From contig NC_064038.1 of assembly GCF_932526225.1 (NCBI RefSeq), forward strand, positions 9,547,070-9,611,069: 64,000 bases of DNA, read 5' to 3'. This DNA is from Nematostella vectensis (Eukaryota > Cnidaria > Anthozoa > Actiniaria > Edwardsiidae). The stretch's first letter is position 1; the number at the start of each line of letters is the position of its first letter. The notes under the pieces are model-generated. The model saw only the letters and a program-made list of their open reading frames with translations. It was not told the origin of the DNA and made no database searches. Shown here one piece after another: positions 1-13,400 of this stretch. Position numbers and translations under genes: made by a program.

Positions 1-1
1 T

Positions 2-154
2 TGCAGGATATTCTTTAATTTTTTGTTCATGTTGTTCTGGTATCAGGCAAGCGGCCCCGGAGCGACAGTCAACAGTATTATAGCAGCTATGAACCAGTCT
101 CCCTCCGCCAACCAAACACAGGAAAAAGGTAATACCGAGTCAGGTTGGCTGTAA
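2..154 (+). CDS. C-terminal end of an unrecognised membrane protein (partial)
   Basis: An open frame enters from the left edge and stops with TAA at 152-154. It encodes about 50 residues: a very hydrophobic stretch rich in Phe and Leu (IFFNFLFMLFWYQ) followed by a small polar tail ending in ESGWL. This looks like the last membrane segment and short tail of a multi-pass protein. A TTGCAG acceptor ends at position 6 and a TATCAG at 46, and GTAATA at 129 could serve as a donor, so the terminal-exon reading is only one option. I do not recognise the family. Confidence 0.35.
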   Translation, partial: CRIFFNFLFMLFWYQASGPGATVNSIIAAMNQSPSANQTQEKGNTESGWL

Positions 155-171
155 GTGATGATAGAGATGAG

Positions 172-920
172 GAGATGAAGATAGTGATGGTGATGCTGCT
201 GCTGGTGGTGGTTATGGTGATGATGGTGAAAGCGATGGTGATGGTGGTGGTTATGGTGATGGTGGTGATGGTGAAAATGTTTGTGATGGTTGTGGTTATG
301 GTGATGATGGTGAAAGCGATGGTGATGGTGGTGGTTATGGTGATGATGGTGAAAATGTTTGTGATGGTGGTGGTTATGGTGATGATGGTGAAAGCGATGG
401 TGATGGTGGTGGTTATGGTGATGATGGTGAAAATGTTTGTGATGGTGGTGGTTATGGTGATGATGGTGAAAGCGATGGTGATGGTGGTGGTTATGGTGAT
501 GATGGTGAAAATGTTTGTGATGGTGGTGGTTATGGTGATGATGGTGAAAGCGATGGTGGTGTTTATGGTGATGATGTTGAAAATGTTGGTGATGGTGGTG
601 GTCATGGTGATGATGGTGAAAGCAATGGTGATTGTGGTGGTTATGGTGATGATGGCGAAAATGTTTGTGATGGTGGTGGTTGTGGTGATGATGGTGAAAG
701 CGATGGGGATGGTGAAAATGTCGGTGAAGGTGATGACGATGGTGACGGTTGGTAAAAGTGGTGGTGATGGTGATGGTGATGATGATGGTGCAAATGTTGG
801 TGATTGTGGTGATGATGATAAGAAAGATGCTGGTGATGATGGGGAATAGGTTGATGCAGATGCTGATGATGGTGATGATGATGGTGAAAGTGGTGGTAGT
901 AGTGATGATGATGGTAAACA
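172..920. repeat. 78-bp minisatellite built from GGTGAT-like hexamers
   Basis: GAAAGC landmarks fall at 228, 312, 390, 468, 546, 618 and 696, giving a 78-bp period with steps of 72 or 84, all multiples of six. The unit is itself made of GGTGAT/GGTGGT hexamers. Because every step is a multiple of three, several frames stay open on both strands, including Met/Val-rich, His-rich and Asp/Gly-rich readings. I regard these as by-products of the repeat. Confidence 0.9.
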
Positions 921-954
921 TTGTGGTTGTGATTTTCCCGGCTATATCATTATG

Positions 955-3092
955 ACTATGATTTTATCTCACATATTTTAACACCTTTCCCTTACCATTC
1001 CCACCTAGCGTCACCTGAGGCACCAAAGATGCCTGTCACACGGAAGGACTTTTCTTGGAAGCTAGACCAGTTAACCATTTGACCAGGTGAAAGTTACGCC
1101 AGGTACTTAGTAATATGGTTTTAACTGCGATTTTTTCAATATTGTTTAAGCTCTCGTCAATAATTTCAAACTGTCAACCTTCTGTCCTTCAAACTAACGG
1201 AATTTTAAATTTTGGCGAATTTGGTATTTTGTTTACAAGCAAACACAAGGACAGTAACGTTATAAAAGTTGTAATGTACATTTTGGAAGAGAAATTTGTT
1301 AGTCACTGTCGGTGATAAATTGGACGATAAATTTCTCAGGGAAGGCAAAAACCATGAATGGTAAAAAAGGAACGTGGACATTTGTCTAAATTGAATGCAG
1401 GGCCACCCTCAATCATGATATAGTAAACTTATACCGTATTTAAGATTTAGAAATCCTGAAATAAGTAAAAAAAAAAAGACATGAGGACGATTCAGTTGTT
1501 GTGTTCTCTTTATTTTTCATTGTTTGTTTTTGGTGGGATTTGAATTCTTACTCTACAATGAAATTAAATTTTAAAATACTTAAAGAAATAAGGACGGATT
1601 TAAACCGTATAAACCAGATACCAGAAAAAAAAACAGTCATGGTACTTGTATTCCTACAATTAAGTCAATGTTTAGAGAATCAAACTCTAAACCTGATATC
1701 CGATTGTAAAATGTTTTGCTATCAAATGACATATACGATTTTTATAAAATAAAAAACCCTGCTACAATAATATTTACATTATTCCATGTACCTGTTCTGC
1801 CAAATATTGTAGTAGCAACCGAAATACGCTGATGCTTGGGAAAAAGGTTCCGAAAAACCTATCTTTCCAACATTCGCGCCAAAAAAAAATGCTAAGTACT
1901 CGAGAAACATATATATATTTTATAAAAAAGTTACTGAGTTACAAATTAACCGTACAAACTTTTCCCGTTGCCTATATCGAACTGATTTAATAACATGGCG
2001 ATTTTAAGAAAGATAGAAAAACGTAACGCTTTATCATAAGCGAAATCGAATGATAGAAATAACACAATATACTTGATTTCCGTCAAACTTTGGTCGCTAC
2101 TTTAAAGTATTTATCAGATCCTTTTTCTGTTAAACAATTTTGATTGTTTCAAATGCAGTGAACGCCCCTTTATTCGCTTGCCACTTCCTGCCTGCAGGCA
2201 TGCTTAAACAGCCTCTGCCAGCCGCCATTTTGTCATCCTAGCAAAGTAGCAAGTGCGAAAAAGCACCCATTTCCATCGGCGGATTTGGGGAAGCCAATGC
2301 GATATTTTCGATCGAAATTGCCAAATAAGATATAAAACTTTTCATTTAGATTAGCATTTCGATATTCTTTTAAATAAATTATCTTCAAATTTTGGATAAA
2401 AACAGTAACAAATCTGTGACTGACAAAGGCTCTTAAACTAAAAGTATCTGCTCTAATTTTTTTAGCCTTTTTTGTTTAAAATTGTAATATTATTTTATCT
2501 TCATTTCATTTTTACTTTGACTTGAAAAATTCAAATCCAGGAGTACCCAATCCTGAAAGTGCCCCTAGCATCAAATTCCAGTAACTTGTTTTTAATATTT
2601 ACTTATAAACCCGGAAATTAAGAGCTTTTTTATAAGGCACTTTAAGAAATGTGATAAACAGAAGTAATACATCGTACCTATCGACAAAATAGTTTGAGGT
2701 CTACTACCGCAAAGCATCGTAGTAAGGATACTCTGCAAAGGACCTGTATGATGCTTGAGTCACAGGCAAAAGATGCTTTGCTCTATCTATAAGTTTGCTC
2801 TATCCAGGAAACACAAGACTGAACTGTAGTCCGCTAGCAGCCATTCTTAGTCTTTCACGCAGTTGAGTGCTTGTTTCTCTCTGGAACTAGGCAATCCCAA
2901 GGCCCTTTTTCTGCAGTAGATCAATGATTGAAAGGTGTGCTTTTTGTTTGACTTCATTACTGCCAGTCCATGAAGTAGTTCAGCGGCTGTTTTGGAGTTT
3001 TTGAGTTGCTTGAAAGCTCGCTTCTTCTTTAAGAAGGTTAGGACGATCGGAGAAATCCTGGAGACCTTTCCCGGCTTTTTGTCATAGTACCC
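955..3092. other. Intergenic and AMT 3' flank, no gene seen
   Basis: AT-rich DNA with no exon I can support, apart from one dispersed repeat copy near 2205-2470. The part nearest 3092 should contain the 3' UTR of the minus-strand ammonium transporter. Confidence 0.5.
2205..2470 (+). repeat. Dispersed ~260-bp repeat with a YY1-like core, copy A
   Basis: Contains GCCGCCATTTTG followed by a conserved block ending in CGGCGGATTTGG, GATATTTTCGAT and an ACAGTAACAAA tail. Related copies lie at 50222-50475, 56418-56512 and 60062-60310, all in the same orientation. The mutual similarity was read by eye. Confidence 0.75.
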
Positions 3093-6000
3093 TTACTCTT
3101 CCACGGACTGTTCATAAGCTATTTCCACTTTTGTTTCCGGAATAGCGAGCTGCTGGAATCGCACTCTTCGGGTTGGTTCCGGTGATCCGAAAGATTCCGC
3201 GTCATCACTCGGCTGTTCGTCGTTTTCGTCCTCGTCATCGTCGTTGCCTCTCTTCATGGCGAGATCAGCTAGCCGTTGTAAATGTGCTAGGTTATCCACG
3301 AGCGTAGCAAAGTTGGCGTCGTTGTGTTTCACACGGGTCTCCAGCTTCGGGTTTTCTTGAGATACCGCCCCGCGTCTGGCTTTAGAGTATCCACCAATAG
3401 AGTGTTCCACAATGTCCGCCCCGAGGACCTCTTCTTGATAAGACACGCGTAAACCAATCGTCTTGTCAATAAAAAACAGGATTACAGTTGCCATCAGCGC
3501 GCACCAGACGGACACCACAACAGTCGCGAGGAGTTCCACCCCTAATGTATACGCACTTCCGGTCTGTACAAGCCCTCCAGGTCTTTTCGCGCTTGCGTCC
3601 GGTTCTAGGAATATGCCCGCTGCCACCATAGCCCAAATTGCGGGAAACATATGAATGGAGACGCTTCCCACGGGGTCGTCTATGCGGACACGCTCTAGTA
3701 GTGAGACGCCGTAACAGGCGATAAGGCTCCCGACCGCGCCCACTAGAATGGCCTCCCATGGGCGTGCCCAGCCACAAAGACCTGGAGATGGAAAAGAGAA
3801 AAAGGTCTATAGTCACATCAATAAGTATTCGATAACTTGTTGGCATTTAACCATCTACAGCATCTTTTTCTTCAACACCTCTGCCTCCTTCGCGTTCTCT
3901 AATTCCTCCGCCTCATCTGCTGATCCCCCACTTCTCTTTTTTCCATCCTCGTCACCTCCCACTGACACCTTACTTTTCTCTCGTTCGTATCAACCCCCCT
4001 CCCCCCTTACTTTCCATATCTTTACCTGTTTTCTCAAATGAGATTTCCTGCCTTGTTCAAATTTCCTCCTTTTTGCGCTTTTTTGTTCTAATTTTTAACT
4101 TCACCAATTAAATGAGCCAATCCTAGGCTAGCGTGACCAAAAGAAAGCGGCATGAAAGCGAGGGCCTAATCCATTTGTGCTCACCTGAAATGCTGACAAG
4201 CGATCCCAGAATTCCACGGATAAGGAGCTTGACGTCAACTTTTCGTGCCTTGGTAAAATAGCTGCAGTTTTGGTAATCAGTGTATTAGCATAAATAAGGT
4301 CAAAATTTTGTTGAAAAATAATCGGTTCAATAATGGACTATAGCGGCGTAGCGAGCCCAAAATTGTAGTAACATGATAAATAATAGCGTAGTCGCAGTCG
4401 ACCCCTAAGCGTATTTAAGGTCTTGAACGTTAAAGCACAATCATGTGCTTCATGCTCAAATTACACTGTCCTAGGCCCAGCTTTTTTATCTTTGGCAGGG
4501 AAAAGTCTGCTGTAGGGATCATAAGAGAAGCTCGCGAAAAGACCGCTGGGTATGTTTAAATCATTGCGAGTCCCTGCGTTAGGGTTAGTGTGGGGAAGCG
4601 CCCAAAAAGACCGCTGGTTACGTTCAAATCATTGCGAGTCTCTTGGTTAGGGTCAGTGTGGGGAAGCGCCCGCAAAGACCGCTGGGTATGTTCAAATCAT
4701 TGCGAGTCCCTGGGTTAAGGTTAGTGTGGGGAAGCGCCCGCTTAGACCGCTGGGTATGTTCAAATCATTGCGAGTCCCTGGGTTAGGCTTAGTGTGAGAA
4801 AGCGCCTGCAAAGACCGCTGGGTATGTTCAAATCATTGCGAGTCCCTGGGTTAGGCTTAGTGTGGGAAAGCGCCCGCAAAGACCGCTGGGTATGTTCAAA
4901 TCATTGCGAGTCCCTGGGTTAGGCTTAGTGTGGGGAAGCGCCCGCAAAGACCGCTGGGTATGTTCAAATCATTGCGAGTCCCTGGGTTAAGGTTAGTGTG
5001 GGGAAGCGCCCGCTTAGACCGCTGGGTATGTTCAAATCATTGCGAGTCCCTGGGTTAGGCTTAGTGTGGGAAAGCGCCCGCAAAGACCGCTGGGTATGTT
5101 CAAATCATTGCGAGTCCCTGGGTTAGGCTTAGTGTGGGAAGGCGCCCGCAAAGACCGCTGGGTATGTTCAAATCATTGCGAGTCCCTGGGTTAGGCTTAG
5201 TGTGAGAAAGCGCCCGCTTAGACTGCTGGGTATGTTCAAATCATTGCGAGTCCCTGGGTTAAGGTTAGTGTGGGGAAGCGCCCGCAAAGACCGCTGGGTA
5301 TGTTCAAATTATTGCGAGTCCCTGGGTTAGGCTTAGTGTGAGAAAGCGCCCGCTTAGACCGCTGGGTATGTTCAAATCATTGCGAGTCCCTGGGTTAGGC
5401 TTAGTGTAGGAAAGCGCCCGCAAAGACCGCTGGGTATGTTCAAATTATTGCGAGTCCCTGGGTTAGGCTTAGTGTGAGAAAGCGCCCGCAAAGACCGCTG
5501 GGTATGTTCAAATCATTGCGAGTCCCTGGGTTAAGGTTAGTGTGGGGAAGCGCCCGCTTAGACCGCTGGGTATGTTCAAATCATTGCGAGTCCCTGGGTT
5601 AGGCTTAGTGTGGGAAAGCGCCCGCAAAGACCGCTGGGTATGTTCAAATCATTGCGAGTCCCTGGGTTAGGCTTAGTGTGGGAAGGCGCCCGCAAAGACC
5701 GCTGGGTATGTTCAAATCATTGCGAGCCCCTGGGTTAGGCTTAGTGTGAGAAAGCGCCCGCAAAGACCGCTGGGTATGTTCAAATCATTGCGAGTCCCTG
5801 GGTTAGGCTTAGTGTGAGAAAGCGCCCGCTTAGACTGCTGGGTATGTTCAAATCATTGCGAGTCCCTGGGTTAAGGTTAGTGTGGGGAAGCGCCCGCAAA
5901 GACCGCTGGGTATGTTCAAATTATTGCGAGTCCCTGGGTTAGGCTTAGTGTGGGAAAGCGCCCGCAAAGACCGCTGGGTATGTTCAAATCATTGCGAGTC

Positions 6001-9000
6001 CCTGGGTTAGGCTTAGTGTGGGAAGGCGCCCGCAAAGACCGCTGGGTATGTTCAAATCATTGCGAGTCCCTGGGTTAGGCTTAGTGTGAGAAAGCGCCCG
6101 CTTAGACTGCTGGGTATGTTCAAATCATTGCGAGTCCCTGGGTTAAGGTTAGTGTGGGGAAGCGCCCGCAAAGACCGCTGGGTATGTTCAAATTATTGCG
6201 AGTCCCTGGGTTAGGCTTAGTGTGAGAAAGCGCCCGCTTAGACCGCTGGGTATGTTCAAATCATTGCGAGTCCCTGGGTTAGGGTTAGTGTGGGGAAGCG
6301 CCCGCAAAGACCGCTGGGTATGTTCAAATCATTACGAGTCCCTGGGTTAGGCTTAGTGTGGGGAAGCGCCCGCAAAGACCGCTGGGTATGTTCAAATCAT
6401 TGCGAGTCCCTGGGTTAAGGTTAGTGTGGGGAAGCGCCCGCTTAGACCGCTGGGTATGTTCAAATCATTGCGAGTCCCTGGGTTAGGCTTAGTGTGGGGA
6501 AGCGCCCGCAAAGACCGCTGGGTATGTTCAAATCATTGCGAGTCCCAGGGTTAGGCTTAGTGTGAGAAAGCGCCCGCAAAGACCGCTGGGTATGTTCAAA
6601 TCATTACTAGTCCCTGGGTTAGGGTTAGTGCGGGGAAGCGCCCGCAAAGACCGCTGGGTATGTTCAAATCATTTCAAGTCCCTGGGTTTGGATCGGGTAG
6701 TGTGTTGAGTCAGCGGTCACTATTAGTCAGCTTTTTCTAGTTTGTTTTCCAGGTATTTAGTGATTTTTGACGAAGCACACCGTGCAAGCAGTGAAACGTG
6801 CTTAGCCGTGCTTAGGAAGCTGAGTAATTACACCTATATAAACAGCAGGCATTACCTGAGCAGTATGGCCGTGGTTCCTCCCCCTACTGATGCATTTATG
6901 GTCATTACGGCCGCCCTGTAGGTAGAACATTGTAATTAGCTTAGTTCGATGTAATAAACTCGAATTGATAATACAGACCCATTGTCAAAAGAAAAAGTGT
7001 TTTTCGATATAAAGAATGTGAGTATTGAATTTTCACAGTTAAATACCCATCATGCAACACGTTACTGTAAAAACCACTCTCCCCCGTTTTGGTATTAGAT
7101 TATCCCTGTTTTTACGCGTTATCCCCATAGAGATAGACATGAAGGGGATGTTTTCGATTTTTTATTCCTCATATTTTAGGGGTTAAAAGCTTAGTCCGTT
7201 TTTAGCTGATATGATTTTTTCAAGCCGGAAAAAAACAAATACTTAAACAAAATGCTTTCCCCTTTTACGCAGCCATCTCCAGACGTAGAGACGCGCAACT
7301 ATCTTTGTATTCAGCTCTTTCGTTATTTGATGTCAGCACCAGTAAGCGAAACCACGTGTAAACGTAACACGTGTTTACGTGTGTTTGCAGTCTGATTTAT
7401 ATCGACTTAATGACCCTACATCTATTATTTCACGGAGATAATTCACAGATAATTTCTTGTCGATGAGAAGCTGTATTTTAATTAAACACACAAGACACAA
7501 GAAGCTTAATATAGATAGCACGTGTATTATATAACCACAAAAAAACATCGTTCGGCGTTTGTGTTACATTAGTAATTTGACCGCCCTCGTATTCTTTCAC
7601 GTTGACAATAACAGGAAGATAGCATTTACTGGAAAGCAAAAAATTGAATCGCCGAGAAACGTGCCCATAAAACCGCATCACAAGTGCACAAGTGAACGTT
7701 AATTCTTTGTCGTACACGTGACAGGAGTTTTCAGTTTTTTTTTTCTTTTCCTTAACTCTCACTCTTTTATCTTTATCAAAAACAGAATGATGATTCTAGC
7801 ATCAATCGTCATCATCATCATCATCCCATGCAAAGAAGCCAAGAAATAAGACACAGAATAATAACACAGAATGTAAATGTTTTCCAAAACAGTTGCATTG
7901 GTAGTTACCCAATAGAATAGAATAGTAATTGTTTCTATTACAGTAACACATCACAATCCGAAAGTTTTTTTTTTTATAATATACGATAAGCTTCACCTGA
8001 TTTAAGTCAAAATGTATGAATTTGTTATTCGTCAATGACAATGGCTTAAACAAAGATTTTTTTAACTTCAGTGCGGGGATTTTAAGATGCAGTGATATTA
8101 AGATGTGAGACAACGCCCTACGTCGACTGGAAAAAAAGCGCCTAGAATCAGCGGCGTAGCCAGGATTTTTAACAGGAGGGGGCCCAAAAGGTCCATTCAA
8201 TGCATTTTCACCTGTGTTTTTGATAATGTCTCATATATTTACTGTATTTTTGACTGCTAGAAGGGGGGGTCCAAGGCCACCCCCCTGGCTATGCCCCTGA
8301 GAATGGTCGAGAAAAGTTGTGAAGTTATGAAAGAAAGTTATAGTTGTGAAAGAAAAATATGCATTTAGTTAACGAGTGAGTGAAAAAATATTTTTCTCTT
8401 GAATATGAGACAGTGTATATAACATGTATAAAATATGGCATGTTAGAATTAAATGCCGACAGCAATGAAACATAGAATGATCTAAACAGAGTACGATAGA
8501 AATTGAAGAAATTTTAAAAATTAGTTTTGTTTCCTTTAAAAGCGACTAAAATGCTACATTCCCTGGTTTTGACACCAACGTTTAATAGAATGAAACCGTA
8601 GGGGCTTTTCTGTTAGAAATAGTATTTTAGGGGTTTGCAGAAAGAGGCGCTACGAACCAAAAAATTTTGTTTTAGATTTTTTAGACTTCTTAACAAAACA
8701 CTTTGACAATTTGTCATTCGAGACAACAGGATACTTAAATCTATGTTTTATGGGTAATTTTTTGCTTTTGGGCTATTTTTAGGGCAGCAATTTCTAGCGT
8801 GTATTGTTTTTTAGGGGCAATTTTTGTATTTCCCGACGAGCCTCTCAATCACTTTTACCCTAAAGATCACCCCTCCCCCACTCAGGGAGATGAGCTGTCG
8901 TAAATTACCCAAATCGCTACATCCTACTTAAATCTATGTTTTATGGGTAATTTTTTGCTTTTGGGCTATTTTTAGGGCAGCAATTTCTAGCGTGTATTGT

Positions 9001-10337
9001 TTTTTAGGGGCAATTTTTGTATTTCCCGACGAGCCTCTCAATCACTTTTACCCTAAAGATCACCCCTCCCCCACTCAGGGAGATGAGCTGTCGTAAATTA
9101 CCCAAATCGCTACATCCTGCACACTTGGGGAAGTGGAATAGGACGTAAAGGCGAATTAGCACGTGACCTAACAAGAGCATGATAAAATCCTTGAGGTATT
9201 GCATAATTAACTGGTAGATATCTGACCTATGATTAGTAGCGACGCGACGTCTATTTGCTGCTAGGTATTGTTTAACATTACACGATAAATGCCAAGTCCA
9301 ATGCCTTTAGGGATGACATGATATCAGATATAACTTACCAAAGCTAGGCGTACGCCCGTGATACATATATTAAAGAGAGGAAAAACTATAATTATCTTAC
9401 AAAATATCCGCGATCTATAAAAAAACCGTTGAAAAAAAAAGTTTTAAAATTTACCACACGCAACCTGCAAACTTACGCCCTAAGGATACATAATAAAGAG
9501 ACGAATTCTACTGTAGTTATTTCACAAAGTATCCGCTACCAATAAAACAGGTATTAACGCCGAGGGTATGCCATGAATTCTCCAAAATCACACAACGTCT
9601 AAGTGAAAATAACGTGAGTAAATAAGCACGAGTTCTTGGAGCACCTGTCAGGGTATCCCGTATTTTTTTTTTTTTTTTTTTTGTTCGATAAAGAAAATAA
9701 ATATATAATATTTATTTTATATACTATATATACTATGTCATGCATTTCTGATTTTGTCATTACCGAGCACTCTAGACCTGGCCTGGCAGAACATATGTTT
9801 TTATATCTATTAAATATTTTTTTCAAGTAAAACTTTTACAGCCTATAACACAAGACCCTCAACAACCTCGTTCCAATGTTTTCTGAGTAATTTTTCAAAT
9901 TGGCGGCTAGACACTGGAAAAGGACCCTTTGAGTGATAGAACGTGAATAAAGACACAGAACATGAAGTTTCGCCAATCGCAATTTGTAAAAAAAAAAATA
10001 TTATATTGAAATTACTGACCAAACGTCGAGGGAAACAATAATTTGCCATATTCAATTTGCCACGGATAGCAATACAATTTTTTGAAACGTTATTTTGTTG
10101 TCTATTTCAGCTGGTGTACATGACCAAATTAGATTGTCGAACGTGGCAATTGTCCTCTTCCGAAATGCAGCAATTATGAGACACGCGTGTAAATGTAATT
10201 ATGTGTTTAAAGAGGAACTTTCCACTAATTGTCTTTCTGCTGTTAACTAGGAGCAGTGTGATCTTAGAAGTAGGGGAAAAACTTGTCTGGGTGTTTGCGA
10301 ATGCAGGCATTGTATCTTATTTTTTAAATATTTTAAT

Positions 10338-10427
<90 letters not shown>

Positions 10428-13400
10428 TAGATTTATATAGCGCCTTTCTCCTATAGATCCAAGGCGCTTTACAATTTTAATATTATGTTAAAATAATAAT
10501 TAAAAATTCATTACAATATATGTCAAATAGATAATAAAAAGACAAAATAAAAAGTAAAAAAGTAAAAAAAATTTGTTATGATACATAACTAAGATCTTGA
10601 GAATCGATCATTAAGAATCAATTGTCGAAGACGCGTTTAAAAAAGAAGGTCTTGATCTTTGATTTAAACATACTCAATTCTTTACAATTCCGGAGTTCTA
10701 GTGGGAGGGAGTTCCATATAGCTGGTGCACTCACGGAAAAGGCTCTTGAGCCGTATGTCTTAAGTTTGAAAGAGGGCTGTACTAAAAGAGACTTATTTGA
10801 AGAACGAAGACTGCGCTTTGGTTAAAAGGTCTTTTATATAGTCTGGAGCGGTTTCATTTAGGGATTTAAAAGTTAAAAGAAGGAGTTTAAAATCTATTCT
10901 TTCTCTGATGGGTAGCCAGTGTAACAGGAGTGCAGAACAGGAGTGACGTGATCGTATTCGCGGGTTCCTGTAAGAAGTCGCGCCGCAGAATGTTTTTAAT
11001 TTAATGTTTATTTTAAATAAGCACCAAAAAGACAATGAAAAAAATATTTTCCACTTCTCTCTAGCAAAAGCTTTATTAACAAGCTTTAGTCTACGAAACA
11101 AAAGAATGTAGAAAGGCAGGGGTTCACACAAATGATAGTGGCAAAGTAAACATATCTATTCGTTAAAAACAGTACTCTTTGAATTTACTGTTTCAGTTTA
11201 CAGATCGAGCTTTTCCTCCGGCTTTCTCTCACATAAAATCTTAATTATCACGGGGATGTAAATGGTACAAGAGATAGAACTTTTATCTTGGAATTTTTTT
11301 AATTAGGATTGAACAGTACTAAAGAAATTACCTATTTACGTAGTTCGACGAAAACCATTGGCCAAAAGCAATGTATTTTGATATGATTTTCAATAGGATT
11401 TTAGTACAACTATTAGAACCGTTTAGTCAAGAGTACTTTGATTATTGAAAACTTTGATAATGATCTGTTTAGAATTCATAATTGTGAGGACAGTACTTTT
11501 TTTCTGAAAAAATGGAGGGGTCTCAAAGTGTAAAACAAAACAGTACAAAATTCTCAATCACAAAAAAACAGTTACCTCAAAACTATTTCTTGCATATTTG
11601 ATTGCTTCAAGATCATGTTCCATACTTTTTTATAGATTATCAAAAGAAATAAAAATTGAAATTTTACAGAAACTTATTAAAAGCACCAGAAATAGGGCAG
11701 ATGGTTTTTGATTGTAAGGTAAAAAATTGGAACGGTTACGGTTATTAATCCAGTTTAATTTCGATGTTTCTTCTGCGAGCATATTGTTACCACAGTGAGG
11801 CATAAATATTACAAACTTTGGCTTTTTCTTCGCTTAAAGAGGGACGCGACAAATTATTTCATGTTTTGTTGAAATAACTTCCTAAATGTCATTGTGAAGA
11901 TTTTCAAATTAATACGTAGAAAGATGTGAAATGTAATTAAGTGTATGACATTTTGTATGACATTTTGTATGATTTATGAAGGAAGTAACCATATAAATAT
12001 TTCTGTGTATCGAATTACACGAATTCTTTAGAATGAAATGAAACTCAGCATGGAGGTTTTCCGTTTACTATTACTTAGAATTCTTAAATAACCTAAAAAA
12101 AGGAATCAAGTTCCGAGATAATGATACTGTTATTCTTCACAATCCAAATAGCATTAAATCCCGCTAGGCAAGTTTTGCTAGAAAGGATATTTTGATTTTC
12201 TTTTTATCACACAGTAGATAACCTATCTCTCGAACCCCTGTTCTTCTGATTAATCGAACTCTCCGCTGTAGAAAAACTCAACTTTCCTTAGGATGAGCTT
12301 TATACTTAGAAATGTATCTATGAGACTCGAACCTTTAAATTGAACTCGAACCATCTAGTTTCTTTTTCTACTGAAAACTGGAAAGGTGACATAAGAGGCC
12401 ATGCCTCTTATTTTTTGCTTTGACGAAGTGGTAATACTTGAAACAAATACTTTGTTTTCACAAATGCGTACAACATACCGTATACATGCGTATACAGCCG
12501 TTGTGTCGATTTATTTCCTTTGTGCCTTATTTTCCCGAATCTCGCGACATTCAACTCTTTATAATTATTTTTGTCTGATATTATCCAAAGTACCTTGAAT
12601 TTCCTTTGATAGTTTGAGTCGGGGTCAACTGATTCATTTTAAATGAACAGCTCTTAAAATATAACAGTTGTTATGATGACAGCTTTTGCCGTATTCATTT
12701 TGAATAATGTATAAATAAACAGAGACATAAAATATGACTTTTGAAATGAAAAAGAATGTACATTAATTGATTATTTCAAAGTTTTACTATTTTTACTAAA
12801 TGTGTTCCGGCTGTGTCAGTGTTGTTTTTTTCGGGATAATATTCTCACTAGCAAAAATGGTATAATCAAAATTCGTTTCACACCACCAAATCATTAATAA
12901 ATTGCCCAAGAAGAAAACCTTGGCCATTTTGTATTAAATGAGCGCTGTGTCTCGCACGTCTCACTTCTTTGTTACTTAAGATCTATTATCAGTACTTCAC
13001 TTAGAACGCGGAAGTCGCGAAAGAACTCGAACAAGAGCCGCCTTTAAACAAAACAATAAATGGATTTTTTGCAAGTCTTGCCTGTTAAATAACAGGCGAG
13101 TTGAGACTTCCATGTGTATTATTAGACTAGTGGTAAGTAAATGGAATTTTTGCATGTCTTGCCTGTTACATAACAGGCGAGTTGAGACTTCCATGTGTAT
13201 TATTAGACTAGAGGTTTTAAACCCTGGGAAAAGAGCGCGTTGCTGTCGGAATAGTACTTTATATAGCCATATCATTATAGGGTCAGTATCTAGAACATAG
13301 CATATTGTTGGCTGCATGAAGTCCCAACCTCTGAAAACAGCAAACGTTTGCTGACCCATGGCAATGCTGGCGCCGTTTCAAACGATGTTTGGAGTTGCTG

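Noticed and set aside
43..921. Long His-rich and Met/Val-rich frames on both strands
   Set aside because: They run through a hexamer-based minisatellite where every frame without a stop in the unit stays open; no splice or start context supports them.
4541..6695. CRISPR-like array of regular repeats
   Set aside because: The unit is 68 bp with no unique spacers, and the setting is an intron of an animal gene.
4541..6695. Interstitial telomere array
   Set aside because: TTAGGG-like words occur about once per 68-bp unit and are mostly mutated; they are part of a longer unrelated unit.
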